64,000 nt of DNA, from positions 447,514,053-447,578,052 of the forward strand of contig CM040118.1 in assembly GCA_022559845.1 (NCBI GenBank), read 5' to 3'. This document shows positions 10,936-22,037 of the stretch, one piece after another. The stretch comes from Amorphophallus konjac (taxonomy: Eukaryota; Streptophyta; Magnoliopsida; Alismatales; Araceae). The notes beneath the pieces are model-generated. The model had not been told where the DNA came from. It ran no database searches and saw only the letters and a program-made list of their open reading frames with translations. Both the position numbers and the translations under genes were made by a program. Numbering within the stretch: the stretch's first letter is position 1; each line of letters begins with the position of its first letter.

Positions 10936-13900
10936 ATGGACTCAGGCCCTTCCCGTGAGACCTCACAGGAGGTTCCCACTGTTCCACGGAAAATTTCTCC
11001 ACCACAGGACATCTTCTCCCTGTTGGGTGTCCTCGCCAGTACACAGCTCAGCCCTGAGCAAATTCTAGTCTTTCAGGCTATTTTAAAGGGGAAATCTATT
11101 TCTCTCCCTTCTCAGGAGTCGACTCCGGCTCCTACATCCTACCAACAGCCGCTCCAGGCTACTGCATCCCCATCACATGTATATGTCACTCCCTCTTCTT
11201 CATTTCAAGGACAGGCGAGCCAACAGCCCGCCTCTTACCAATTTCTCCCTCCACAATCTCAAGCCCCTGTCATCCTTCATACGGTACCCCAAACGGGTCT
11301 GTCCACTGGTGGGCCGTCATACCCCTCTAGTTCAGGGTTCCTTTCTCAAGCCTCAACGAGGCCTCTTTCGCCTCAGTGGCATGCCCAACCTTCGCCCTCT
11401 TTTCCTCACCCCTCATGGCCCCAAAATTTGGCTGCCCCTCCTACCCTGGCTCAATCGAGTCACTCTACGGGAGAGCCTTACTCCACTTCTTTTTCAAGCC
11501 TTCCATGTCAAGCTGCCCCTCCAATGCCTCAAGGCCAACTCTCTACTTCACAAGTCGCACCTCTCCAACAAGCTCTCATTGACAAAATGGATCAAATGAA
11601 GGAAGAGTTAAAGGAGTTCACAATTCGGCTATCGCCCCCTCCTCCTCAAGTCAACCCCCTTCACGTTAAAATCGCTGAAATAGATAAGGAGTGGAAAAAG
11701 GCAAGAGATGAGTATGAGCAAGAGCTTCTTTCAAGTCGTTACGATCAAATGGATGCCGTCTATCATCACCCATTCACCATACTAATTCATATGACCCTCC
11801 ATCTCCACACTCATATCTATATACGCAAAATCCTCCATACCAATATACGTCACCTCATCTTATCAATACGCCTCCGTCACAGCATCCATTTGAACCTAAT
11901 GATTATGAGCAATTGCAAATGGCACCTGATCACATTTGCGAAAATTTTGAAGATATGCCCACTCCGAGGTTTCTTCGTTCCTTCCCTCTTCCACCACCAC
12001 CAGAAGATCTCTTTGCTGAGGATGAAGCCACTATCGCACCCATTCCGAGTTTTCTTCATCACCCTCTTCCACCACCACCAGAAGACTCCCCTGCTCAGGT
12101 CGAAGTCACTGACTCGACCCCTACCTATGAGACATCATGGTATTATGACGATGGGTCCATGCTCCAGCAACCCACGTCAACGTACCATGAGTCTTCTACT
12201 AATTCTACCCCTACCTATGAGACATCATGGCATTATGACGATGGGTCAATGCTCCAGCAACCTACGTCAACGTACTATGAGTCTCCTACTGATTCTACCC
12301 CCACTTATGAGACATCATGGTATTATGACGATGGGTCGATGCTCCAGCAACCTACGTCAACGTACCATGAGTCTCCTGCTGATTCTACCCTTACCTGTGA
12401 AACCACATGGTGTTATGATGACGGGTCTGTATCCCAACAACCCGCATCAATACACCATGAATCACCCCCTATTTTGAACCCTTCATGTACCACTAAAACC
12501 CGACGCTTCCTACGCACCAAGTCTCTTACTGTTACCCCTCCAACTACACAAGTAATCTCCACACCATCAGCCTCCATTGAACCTCCCATTAGTCCTTGTC
12601 CCCAACCTAGTAACCCTCCATTACCTCCGCTTAAAACCTCCATCATCCCTATAACCCCGAATCCAACCATCCCTATTCCTCCACTCCCCTTACCTAAACC
12701 CGTGATTAACCCTGAGCAGGGCCCATTGATTTTTACACCCGAGCCAACCTCGTCTCCTCCCGAGCACAAGGAGAAGCTCGTCGTGTCTCAACCCTCACTT
12801 ACTCTTTCCACAACCCTTTCCATTGAACCTCTATTACCCGCTGAGCCTGTTGCCTCCATCTCGCCTCCATCACTTAAGGCCTCCACCATCCCTATAACTT
12901 CAAACCCAACCCCTCTTACTCTTCCACTTGACTCCTCACCCAAATCCATGGCTAACCTTGAGCAGGGCCCATCCATTTTTGCACCCGAGTCAACCTCATC
13001 TGCTCCCGAGCAAGAGGAGAAGCTCGTCGTGTTTCAACTTCCACCTACCCTTTCTATAACTCATTCCATTGAACCTCCATTGTCCGATCATGTTGTTTCC
13101 GACTCACCTCTTTCTATCACCTCTCGGAGTGGGTGTATTCTTATAAATACATGTGCCAAAGATGATGATCAAGAATCGGACAAGAAGAATTCGGTTATGG
13201 CTATGTCATTCAAAATCCAAGATTTCATATGCCGAATGCCGATTCGGGTTCTTGTGCCGGTCACCTTTGAGAAGGCCGAATTTCCATTGGCGCCAATACC
13301 CATCAAGAAGGACTCTCAGGAATTGGTGCTGAGCAAATCAGGGACCAAAACAATAGCGATCACGTTACTCATGGGCCAACATTCTTTCACGGCTCTTATT
13401 ACCCCTTGTTCGGTCATAGTTCAAATGGCTAATCAAAAGAAGGGGTTCTCCTCATGCATAGTAATGACACATTCTACTGCTGAGGAGATGATGAACTCTA
13501 TGCTCAGGGGTGAGTCAGGCCCCTCTTTGTTGGAAGTTTTTGACGTTTTGTCTACTCCCTACCAACTTCCATGCAAGGAGCGAACACCTATGTTACCAAG
13601 CATATTCACACACGATATTCCAATGTCCTTGAGCAATGCATCAAATAAGAAGCTCCTTATGCCAAAGGTCAAACTCCCAATGATAGATACCATCCATTTA
13701 TCAAGGGAGTTATTTCCAAAAGAGTCATTCCATGTTAAGATCCCTACTACACAAGCAGGACTCTCAAACTTTTGCTATGATTATTTGCCAAGAGAGTTAC
13801 CGTTCATTTTTGAACGTCCAAGGGATCTTGTTACATCAAATGAGAGTTTGTGGGCCCTGACTGCACCAATCGATCCAGTTGGTCAGAGAAGGACCAGGCC

Positions 13901-14864
13901 GTCTTTTGGGATGCATAATCGGGAGCGGCTTGCAAGGCCAAGAGGTCAACAAGTTATATTGAAGGTTGAGAGGTCGCCCTGTGAGAGAGTATCCACTAGG
14001 AAGAAAGGAAAGCATAAAGTGAAGCTTAAGGGCGAGAAATCCCATGTTGAGGAGCCATCTTGTAGCCCATCTACTTCATATCCTATTCCATCACTACTCG
14101 TGCTGTTATTCTGCTTCTTTTTATGGGTGATCTATTGGCTAAGGGGACACTTTCCATCATCTAGATCTACGCAATCAAGCTCCTCCTCTGTTCTAGGGTC
14201 TTTGGACCCTCACATTCAACCCCCTCCGGAGCCTCCAGATCCTTACATTCCACCTCGTCCGGAGCCTCCGGACCCCTATATTCATCCCCGTCCGGAACCT
14301 CTGGACTCTTCCATGTTTAATTCCATATCTTTATCCATCTATCATCCTCGTCCGGAGCCTCCGGACCCCTCTCTGTTTAGTTCCTTATTTTTATCCTACC
14401 CTCACATTCCACCTCGTCCGGAATCTCCGGACCCCTCTTTATTTAATTCCCCGTCTTTATCCACCTCTTATATCCCTCCGGAACCTCCGGATTTCTCATC
14501 TTATTATCCATCCCTCCTAGGGCATCGTGCCCTCCCTCTTCATATCCCTCCGGAACCTCCGAGCATTCCCTTCTTCCGATTTATCCTTTTGTTCTTCCAT
14601 GTCATTGTGTCCTTCGTTCTTTTCCTCCCTTTGAGTTACTTTTTTCCATACCTTTTATCAAGGCATCGCGTCCCTCATCATGTTCTTCCTCCGGAACCTC
14701 CGGATCCATTCCCCCATGATTTGCCTCCTTTACTTCCGGACCCTCCAGATCCGCCCCCTTCGATTCATCAATTTCTAATTCCTCCCGAGCCCGATCCCGA
14801 GTCTGACTCGATTCTTGCCACATCAACTGCCTCGGGCATCTGCCCGTTCTCACACTGCTTTTGA
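10936..14864 (+). pseudogene. Proline-rich element-B ORF with two membrane-like segments, one frameshift
   Basis: One long coding region read in two frames. The first frame (from ATG 10936) is S/P/Q-rich and ends in a short charged helix (DKMDQMKEELKEF, about 11585). Near 11771 one base is missing compared with the relative at 1332-2545, and reading continues in the frame that is open to the stop at 14864. The second part has paired PSFL..PLPPPPED motifs, four 30-residue repeats (12110-12470), P/T/S-rich sequence, a non-repetitive segment (about 13130-14060) I do not recognise, a hydrophobic segment (about 14080-14150), PEPPDP repeats (14215-14770), and a second hydrophobic segment (about 14570-14665). 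It stands where gag-protease-RT should be, but I see no zinc knuckle, DTG or YxDD. A structural or envelope-like role is speculation. Confidence 0.7.
12110..12470 (+). repeat. Four tandem 90-bp coding repeats
   Basis: Units start near 12110, 12200, 12290 and 12380. Each encodes about 30 residues with TYETSWYYDDGSMLQQPTST in the middle. The fourth unit is more diverged. The older relative at 1332-2545 has only one unit, so the array grew in the B lineage. Confidence 0.9.
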
Positions 14865-14935
14865 GGCTTTAGTCCTCACCTTTTCCTTTGATTTCTTTCT
14901 CATCCTGTAAATCCTTCTAGGCATCTCCCACCTAA

Positions 14936-16129
14936 TTCTGGTCTTGTTACCACTCCTTCAAAATAAACACACTGGTTGGAGGATTGCTATACAAGAGAAG
15001 CCTTACTGGTGTTCTTCTAAGATGTCTTGATGATGATGAGTCTTGGAAGTGTGTAGAGGAAGCACACTCAGGCGTGTGCGGTGGCCATGTGAACAGCCAA
15101 ATGCTTGCTAAGAAGATCATTCGTCAAGGCTTTTACTGGCCCACCATGGAGGAAGATTGTACTGTCTATGTCCGTAGGTGTGTCAAGTGTCAACTTCACG
15201 CCGATAAGATTCATTCCCCATCTTCCTCTCTCCATCCAGTGTCCTCCCCATGGCCCTTCTCCATGTGGGCATTCGACATCATTGGTCCTCTTGGTGATCC
15301 TAACTCCTTTACTAAACAAAAATCCTTCATCCTTACTGCAACTGAGTACTTCACCAAATGGGCCGAAGCTAAAGCTTATGCGAAAATCAAGGCATCAACT
15401 GTTTGTAAGTTTATTATGAAGAACATCATCGCCAGGTTTGGCATTCCAAGAACTATCATCACCGACAATGGACCACAATTCATTTCTCAGGATCTGCAGG
15501 ACCTCTGCAAAAGGTATAAGATTACATTGCATCATTCATCACTATATTATCCGCAAGGCAATGGCCAAGCAGAGGCTACTAATAAAACCTTGATCAAAAT
15601 CATAAAGAAAACTTATGAGTCTAGCAGATTCTCGAATTGGCCAGAGAAGCTTATCGAAGCTCTATGGGCCTATCGCACTTCAATCCGAACTCCTACTGGG
15701 CAAACTCCGTTCGCCCTCACTTACGGGATGGAGGCGGTAGTTCCGTATGAGGTTCTGATTCCCTCTCTGAGAGTACAATTGGACAAGGACCTTCCCCTCG
15801 ACGAACGTCGCGATTCTCTCCTTGCCCAGTTGGAACTCTTAGACGAGAAACGTCTGGTTGCTGCCGAGCATGCTCGCGTCTACCAAAATAGACTCGCACG
15901 TTTTTACCAGAAGAAGGTTATTGAGAGAAAGTTCAAAGTTGGTGAAATGGTAGTGAAAAGAATTTTTGTAAAACCTGGCGGGCCGCGTTCTAAGCTCCAA
16001 CCCAATTGGGAAGGACCATATGTGGTTCAGGCTGTACATCCTGGCAACGCCTACAGGCTAGTCAATGCTGAGGGGATCGAGTTATCCCACCCTTGGAATG
16101 GGCTGTATCTTAAAAAGTATTACCCTTAG
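14936..16129 (+). CDS. int: Ty3/gypsy integrase of Tat/Ogre type (remnant of pol)
   Basis: The frame is open from just after a TAA at about 14933 to the stop at 16129. No ATG lies at the start, so this is the tail of a former polyprotein. Order: a GGLLYKRS lead-in, an HHCC zinc domain (EEAHSGVCGGH..CVKC, about 15055-15195), the catalytic core with D (AFDIIGPLG, about 15270), D (ITDNGPQF, about 15460) and E (GNGQAEATNKT, about 15560), then a C-terminal WEGPYVV..HPWNGLYLKKYYP segment typical of Tat/Ogre, with no chromodomain. All catalytic residues are present and there are no internal stops. In the family this enzyme inserts the cDNA into the genome. Expression from this copy is doubtful because RT and protease upstream are missing. 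Confidence 0.88.
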   Translation, partial: FWSCYHSFKINTLVGGLLYKRSLTGVLLRCLDDDESWKCVEEAHSGVCGGHVNSQMLAKKIIRQGFYWPTMEEDCTVYVRRCVKCQLHADKIHSPSSSLHPVSSPWPFSMWAFDIIGPLGDPNSFTKQKSFILTATEYFTKWAEAKAYAKIKASTVCKFIMKNIIARFGIPRTIITDNGPQFISQDLQDLCKRYKITLHHSSLYYPQGNGQAEATNKTLIKIIKKTYESSRFSNWPEKLIEALWAYRTSIRTPTGQTPFALTYGMEAVVPYEVLIPSLRVQLDKDLPLDERRDSLLAQLELLDEKRLVAAEHARVYQNRLARFYQKKVIERKFKVGEMVVKRIFVKPGGPRSKLQPNWEGPYVVQAVHPGNAYRLVNAEGIELSHPWNGLYLKKYYP

Positions 16130-17986
16130 ATAGGTGTACATACTGTCAAAAATAAAAATTTTTGAAAAAAAAACAACAAAAAAAATAAAATAAAATAATG
16201 AAAAATAATGAAAATAATAAACATATGTATATAAAACAAAAAAAGACCAAAAAAAAAAAAGAAAATTCAAAATGCTGATGTTTGGAGACCACCATGGAAT
16301 CAAGTTACTGCATCTTACCTCCATGTCAAGATAGGGCCCATTAAAGACTGGTAGGTCTCAGGTCTTGGTTTGCCAGAACCGTGGAGACCCATGTCCGGCC
16401 AGTTCGGCCTATGCCCCCTCAAAAGAAGACAACATGCATATACACATCTGTGTTATAAAAAAATTGATAGCATCGCTTATGGTGGGGTCTCACTCAAAAG
16501 GTCTCCAAGAAGGCTGTAATCTTTATTCTCTCTCTCTTCGACCGAATGAGACAGCTGGCGCCCTTAAAACGCTGAGCATGGGAAACACAAACACAACCCC
16601 TCAGGGTAAGAGTAGGGCCCAATTCCTCGAGCATGGGTCAGAGCACGAGAAGAGGGCAGTGTCCCCGCAGGCATCCAAGAGGGATTCCATAATGTCAAAA
16701 TACTATGTCCCTCGTAAAAATCTGTCAAGAAAAAAAAATCAGAAAAGAAGAACAAAATCAAAGTCAAGTGAAAAGTCTGGTCGTAACCGTGCATGATCCC
16801 AATAATGAAACCCCTTTGACTGAAATTCAAATTCTACACAAAAGGGGCCATGAAATGTAAATGCTCGAGATTTGGTCTGAAGTTACCCGAAAAGGGAAGT
16901 TAAGTGTACCCCTACTTGCTCGCCGGGTTAACAGCTTTGCCGGTCCTCTCAGGAGGTTTACCCCCTATATTCTTCCTTCTTCCCCTGAAGATCAAAGCTC
17001 AATGGAGTTCCCGAAGGGTGAAACTCGCCAAAGCCTGCAACATCCTTTTAACACAAACATATGGTTGTCCATTTTGAAAAGTAGAAGCCATTGTCGTGAA
17101 GGAGTCTCCGTGTTTCTGGCCGGTCAAGACCCTTGTCTACCACCTTAATGCCTTCTTATCTAACCTCGAGCTTAGACCAATGCAAGCGCGTCACCTACGA
17201 GTGCGACGGCGTTTGATTCCGGGTCAGCGTCGCGCGGTTGGTCGTTTGGGTTCCAGGGTGTTCCATTATATACCATCTAGAGTTGTGAGGAAATAGACCC
17301 GGGCCGGGCAAATCATTTACCTCGAACACTTTTTGGGTGAATCCCTGCGGTCGGAAGCGACTGGGAGCCTAAGCATGGCATGACGGTATTGTCATCAGGA
17401 TAAGTCTTAGCCGGCGGGATTATCATTCGAGGAGTCTAGAGGCCCAAATCAACCTAGATGCGCACTTAGGATACCTGGGAGGTTAGTAAGAAATCTCTAT
17501 TCTCATGCAGGTTAGGTGCCATATGAGTGCTTGCCAAGCGTTAGCAACAACAAAAAAATGATGATAATGATTAAAACAACAAAAAAAGGAAAAAAGGAAA
17601 ATGTAGATATATGCAAAACAAAAAAATGATGAAAAATAAAACAACAAAAAATGCAAGAAAAAATAAAAATAACAAAAAATCGCATTTCCTATGATTGCAT
17701 TTGTATGCAGCATTCCACCTTTAATTTTCGCTTGCATCAGTGTGCTTGTGTGTCGCATTCACCATCATATCTTTATCTTGCCTTTATTAATAAAGGCTTG
17801 GCCCCTTGACCCATTATCAAGGACAGTCAAAACAGAAATCTGCTTATTAAGCAAAGGGGCCAAGTCAGAGCAGAAATTCTGACTTGTTTGTTTCAGTGAT
17901 GTGTGCAGGGATTCGAGACAGCAAGAAACAAATGAAAAACCAAAAAATCAAACTTTTTATTCCATTCCATTCCTAGAAATTGTACA
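16130..17986. other. Non-coding stretch of element B between integrase and PMD gene 1
   Basis: It has A-rich tracts (16140-16270, 17540-17690) and mixed-composition sequence between. A 143-codon plus-strand ORF (16365-16796) has no recognisable domain and basic low-complexity sequence at its end. I see no RT or RNase H remnant. The right end presumably includes the 3' UTR of the minus-strand PMD gene. Confidence 0.6.
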
Positions 17987-20620
17987 TTAAGTTCCACCTT
18001 CTCTCTCTACATTACTCGTCCCTCCGCTCTCCGGGTAAGACGCTCTCGAGGGTGCTACCCAACTACGAAAAGCGGTACTTCTACCGCTCTGTGCTCCTCT
18101 TCCCATCTCCACACCCCGGCGTTGATCTGCGGGGGCATCAAAGAAGCTACTAACACGAAAGCCACGCTCTCGTGCTTTTCGGTAGCGCTCTTCACCATCT
18201 TTTAGCCATTGTTCAGCAAGACGAAGGCTGGTTCGGAGTTCAAACAATTGGGCTTCCATGGCCCTTCGCTCCTCCCTCTCAGCCAACCTATCGGCTCTTT
18301 CTCTTTCTCTGTCCCTTTCTTTTTCTGCCCGTTCTCTTTCTCGGTCTTCCCTCTCCAGTTGAAGGGTGATCCTTAGCTCCACGGCGTCCCTAGAAGAGTC
18401 ATCATCTGGACGACGCCGCAGTTCATCTTCCAGCTCCGCTATTCTAGCCTCCCTCTGCGCAGCTTGGGCAAGTGCCTGTTGCGTCTCTTTTTCCTGCCAG
18501 ATATACCGTCCCAGGTGTGCGGTAAGGCATGAATAAGAAAGATTCAACAATGAAACCCTTACCTGTATAGAGAGCATTCCTTCTGCCTCTACGGCACGCT
18601 GCGTGGCACGAGCAAGTTGCTCGTGAAGCAAATCTAGTTCTGAGGTAGGGATCCATAAGCTGGAAGAGATGCTATCTGCTCCCATCGCTGATGATGCTGC
18701 GTCGATCTGGACGCGCTATAACCACATGAGGTGATAATTAGTGGCTAAGCACCATGAATCTCGGGTCATAATTAGGAATGTTCATTGTATATACACTTAC
18801 CGAGGCACTTAAGGCACCACGCGCGTCACCCAATTGTCGCTCCGTGTCTGCCAAGCGAGCTCGCAAGTTCGCTATCATGGTATCACGGACATCCTACAGC
18901 CATGTTATAGGAGTCAGCATTTTCACAAAAAAATAGATAAGAACAAAAACAACAAAAACAACGAAAAGAAGAAAAAAGGGGAGGCCTACCTCCACAAGTC
19001 CCCCAGGTTGGAGTCGCTCTGCATACATTGCCCTATATAGACGCAGATAGTCTTCACTATCTTGTGCCTGCGATTCCACAATTGTGCCACCCCGTTGCCA
19101 GTCTTCATACTGTTCGGGGAACCGCACACGCCAATCAATACAGGTTGCCGGTCCTCGCGTCTTTCTCCCGACCCGAGGTGGCGCAGTCGTATCCACCCAC
19201 TCCTGAGCTAGCCCCAGGGTCCTCATAACTAATCGTAGCCGAAGCGGCTCGATTTCATTCAGGCAGTGCATCCAAAGCTCTCGTCCAAACCGGGCGCGGC
19301 TCATCAAAACCCACGGTTGGTCAGCATCGACCACCCCTGAGTAAGGTCTCCAGTTCACCTAGATTAGATTGTACATATTCTTTTAGCTAGTCAAATGTAG
19401 AAGTAAAAAAAAGAACTAAAAAAAATAAAAAGAAGAAAAAAGAATCCTACCATCGCTGCAGGGAACTCCTGCAGCTCACGTCTTAACACCATCAGTTGGT
19501 AGGATAGAGGTGCTGTACTCATAATGGGTTGCCACCGTCTGGCTAATGGCACCGTCACTGGTCGCCAATGCCGAGCTCTCCCCATCGGGAGGTAATAGTA
19601 GCTCCATAGCTGCATCATCATGTGCCATTAGTGCCTTAAGTGAACTATTGGGAAAACACACACAAAAAAAATGAAATAAAAATTACCTGGATAAATGGTG
19701 TAAAGCCACTGACAGTCACCTCACGGTCTGCCTCTTGGGATAGGCCTGTAAACAGATGCGCTAGTACGGCAGCTCCCCAAGCATATTGCCCTACTCTTTC
19801 CAGGTCTACTAGCAGCTCCAGGAAGCGACAGTCGATGCCACCTCCCTTCGAGCTCAGTAGCAATCTTTCCAGTAAGAAGAGGAGAAATCTCCTCAAATCC
19901 ATGTTGGACCTCTCCCGATTGCCGAAATCTATGCAGTACACATTACGGCACCCTCTTTCAGTCCTTTCCATGAATTCTTCCAAGGACTCATCATCTCGTG
20001 GACGAGTATCAGTAAGCCCCAATGCCTCCATGATAGACGCCTTGGCTACTGATCGGTTCTTCCGACCGTCAAGTTCCAGTCCTAACAGCTTCTGGGCACC
20101 TTCTCGGTAGTCCGCGTAAGTGACTCCGGTCACTGCCTCCCCATCTACTCTGAGGCTTGTGATGCGGACAACATCTTCCAGACTGGGTACCATGTGCCCC
20201 CAGGGCATCAAGAATGCCCGACTCACTGGGTCCCATCTTTCGCGTAATGCTTGGATGAGGACGAGGTCGAGCTTGATTGGCTCGATCCGCAGAAAGGCCC
20301 CAAATCCCATCACGTCTAGCCTGGCCTTCTGGAAGTCTGGAAGACCACGATATGCGGCAACCACTAGCTCCTAGGAAATGTGCGATCTCATCATGCTCTG
20401 CACATACACAAGAACTGAGCAAAGGGGAGCTTTGCCAAGGAAGAAAAGGGAGAAAGAATGAAGGAAGGGATGACAAGGTCCAACTTACGAGTTGTGATTG
20501 CATCCTCTCACCGAGCTGCCCCTCGACTTCTGAAAGTCTCCTGGAACTGCTGCCAGATCTGCTCCTCTTTGAAGAGCGGGAAGACTCACCTTCTGCTCTG
20601 AAGCTAGATTCACCCTCCAT
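17987..20620 (-). CDS. Plant mobile domain (PMD) protein gene 1, seven exons, antisense to element B
   Basis: Exons by splice reading: 20620-20489, 20370-19687, 19609-19451, 19358-18990, 18893-18801, 18715-18563, 18493-17987. Every intron starts GT (GTAAGT, GTAATT, GTAGGA, GTAGGC, GTAAGT, GTAAGG) and ends AG, and every exon is a multiple of 3, giving an uninterrupted 698-residue protein. The PMD signature lies near residues 90-118 (ERWDPVSRAFLMPWGHMVPS, then LEDV). The exon 2/3 join makes FTPFIQ-LWSYYYLP, matching the family's LQLWA-type motif. Exons 5-7 encode a long R/E-rich coiled coil. PMD proteins such as MAIN and MAIL1 act in the nucleus in silencing and development. Exon 1 starts MEGESS, as in PMD gene 2. 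The exon model is inferred, with no transcript seen. Confidence 0.85.
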
Positions 20621-20721
20621 CCTGAAAATTGAGCAACTCTCACTACCTCCCCTTCTTGCAAACTTTCACTCTTCGGATCAGCTCTCACGACTCAGGTGCT
20701 CTCAAGTCGAGTGAAAGAGGA

Positions 20722-20733
20722 GGTATTTATAGG
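20722..20733 (-). promoter_or_regulatory. TATA box of PMD gene 1
   Basis: CCTATAAATACC on minus, about 105 bp before the ATG at 20620. A start about 30 bp downstream would leave a leader of about 70-80 nt. It matches the plant TATA consensus. Confidence 0.75.
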
Positions 20734-20850
20734 ATTGGAAGGAAGGTGATCTAGATCTATCACCATCACCCCTAGCAACAGCCTTTGCGACAAGTCACCC
20801 CCCTTACTGTTGCGGCCACTCTACCATGGGGAGTGATCGATTTGGGGGCG

Positions 20851-21245
20851 TGATTTGTTGACTTGTCGTCCTTATTCGGTCCAAAGATTCTCCGCGTTTA
20901 TTGTCCTGTTGCATCTACTTTTAGAGCAAACAAGCAAATCAGGGACATTTATGCGGGAAAATAGGGCCAAGGGCCGACGTTTTTGAAATTGGTGGTAGAT
21001 CCTTTTGAAAAATCATGGCCACGGTACACTCGCGTGTCACTTCGCCATGTGAAGTGAATGGAGCAGAGCTGTGATTGTTGACCCGCCACCCCTATTCGGT
21101 CCAAAGATTCCCCGTGTCCCTTGTCCTATTGCGACTACTTTTAGCGCAAACAGGGAAACGAGGGACATTCACGTGGAAAAGAGCACCACGGGCTGATATT
21201 GTTGAAGTCTGATGGCAGACTCCCTTTGAAAATCATGGCGATGGT
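20851..21245. repeat. Diverged tandem duplication upstream of PMD gene 1
   Basis: Copies at 20851-21026 and 21072-21245, about 220 bp apart. Shared parts include TTATTCGGTCCAAAGATTC or its variant, a CTACTTTTAG.GCAAACA block, AGGGACATT, and TTTTGAAAAATCATGG. It lies just upstream (minus sense) of the TATA box and may be promoter sequence. Confidence 0.8.
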
Positions 21246-21469
21246 GAGTCACCACTCCGTGTTTTAAGGCGACATCTCGTCGAGCATGTCTCGCAGGAAC
21301 CCATGTGGTAGAAAAGACCTGTAGAGCAGAAGGAACGAACGGGCAAGCAAGCAGCGTTCAAACCAAGCCATTTCATTCACATATCTATATAAGGGTTTGT
21401 GCCCGTCATGAGGAAAGAGTGGGTGTACAAGCCATTCACTAGTCCTCGTCACCCTCCTGGTTACGTTTC

Positions 21470-21990
21470 TTCTCTCTCCAAAGGTAAGAATTCCCTCGGA
21501 GGCCTTCTATAGTCTCGTGATGCAGCAATCGCTTTGCTGTGCCATGCCTTTCCATCTGTTCTGGCGATGCTTTTCGTCGTCCTCCTGTTTCTCTCGCGAC
21601 CCTGATGGCCGTGAAGCTCTTGAAGCTGAGGATGCTGGTTGAACTCCCTTCTGCTCTGCCGAAGGAGACTGTACCAGCTCCAGGAGCTCCCTTGCCGCGA
21701 GCTCCAATTCCCCTCCGATCTGCAGAGCAAGTGACCTGTCTGGACGCTCTTTCTCTCAGAGCTTCATCTCCTGGGCCTCCTGTGCTACTCTGTCTTTGCC
21801 TTTCTCTTCATCTTCTCTCGCTTTACCTCTCTCCTCGCCACTTGGAGAGAAACCTTTAGCGTCAAGGCATCTCGGGGCAATCCCTCATGCTGTAGTTGCT
21901 CTGATCTTTCATCTCTTATTCTGTGATGGTCAGCTGTCGCTTGGCGTCTGCCATCTTAGCCGCTTACGGAAAAGGGATGGAGGAGATTCA
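21470..21990 (-). pseudogene. Possible broken 3' exons of PMD gene 2
   Basis: Minus-strand frames downstream of the PMD gene 2 stop read like a charged coiled coil (ELELAARELLELVQ, REKQEDDEKHRQNRW) with an in-frame TGA upstream in the same frame. PMD gene 1 has coiled-coil exons in the matching place, so this may be the decayed tail of PMD gene 2. No clear splice sites were fixed. An unrelated spurious ORF is the alternative. Confidence 0.4.
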
Positions 21991-22037
21991 AAGCATGTGC
22001 AAGGGCATTAAGGCCTTATTTCATTCCAAAATGAGGA

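Noticed and set aside
14570..14665. Retroviral envelope gene in element B
   Set aside because: Hydrophobic segments alone are not enough; it is fused to a proline-rich ORF ahead of integrase and shows no cleavage site or signal peptide.
20069..20620. 183-codon minus ORF as a single-exon gene
   Set aside because: Only its first 44 codons are exon 1 of PMD gene 1; beyond the GTAAGT donor it reads intron and the wrong frame of exon 2.
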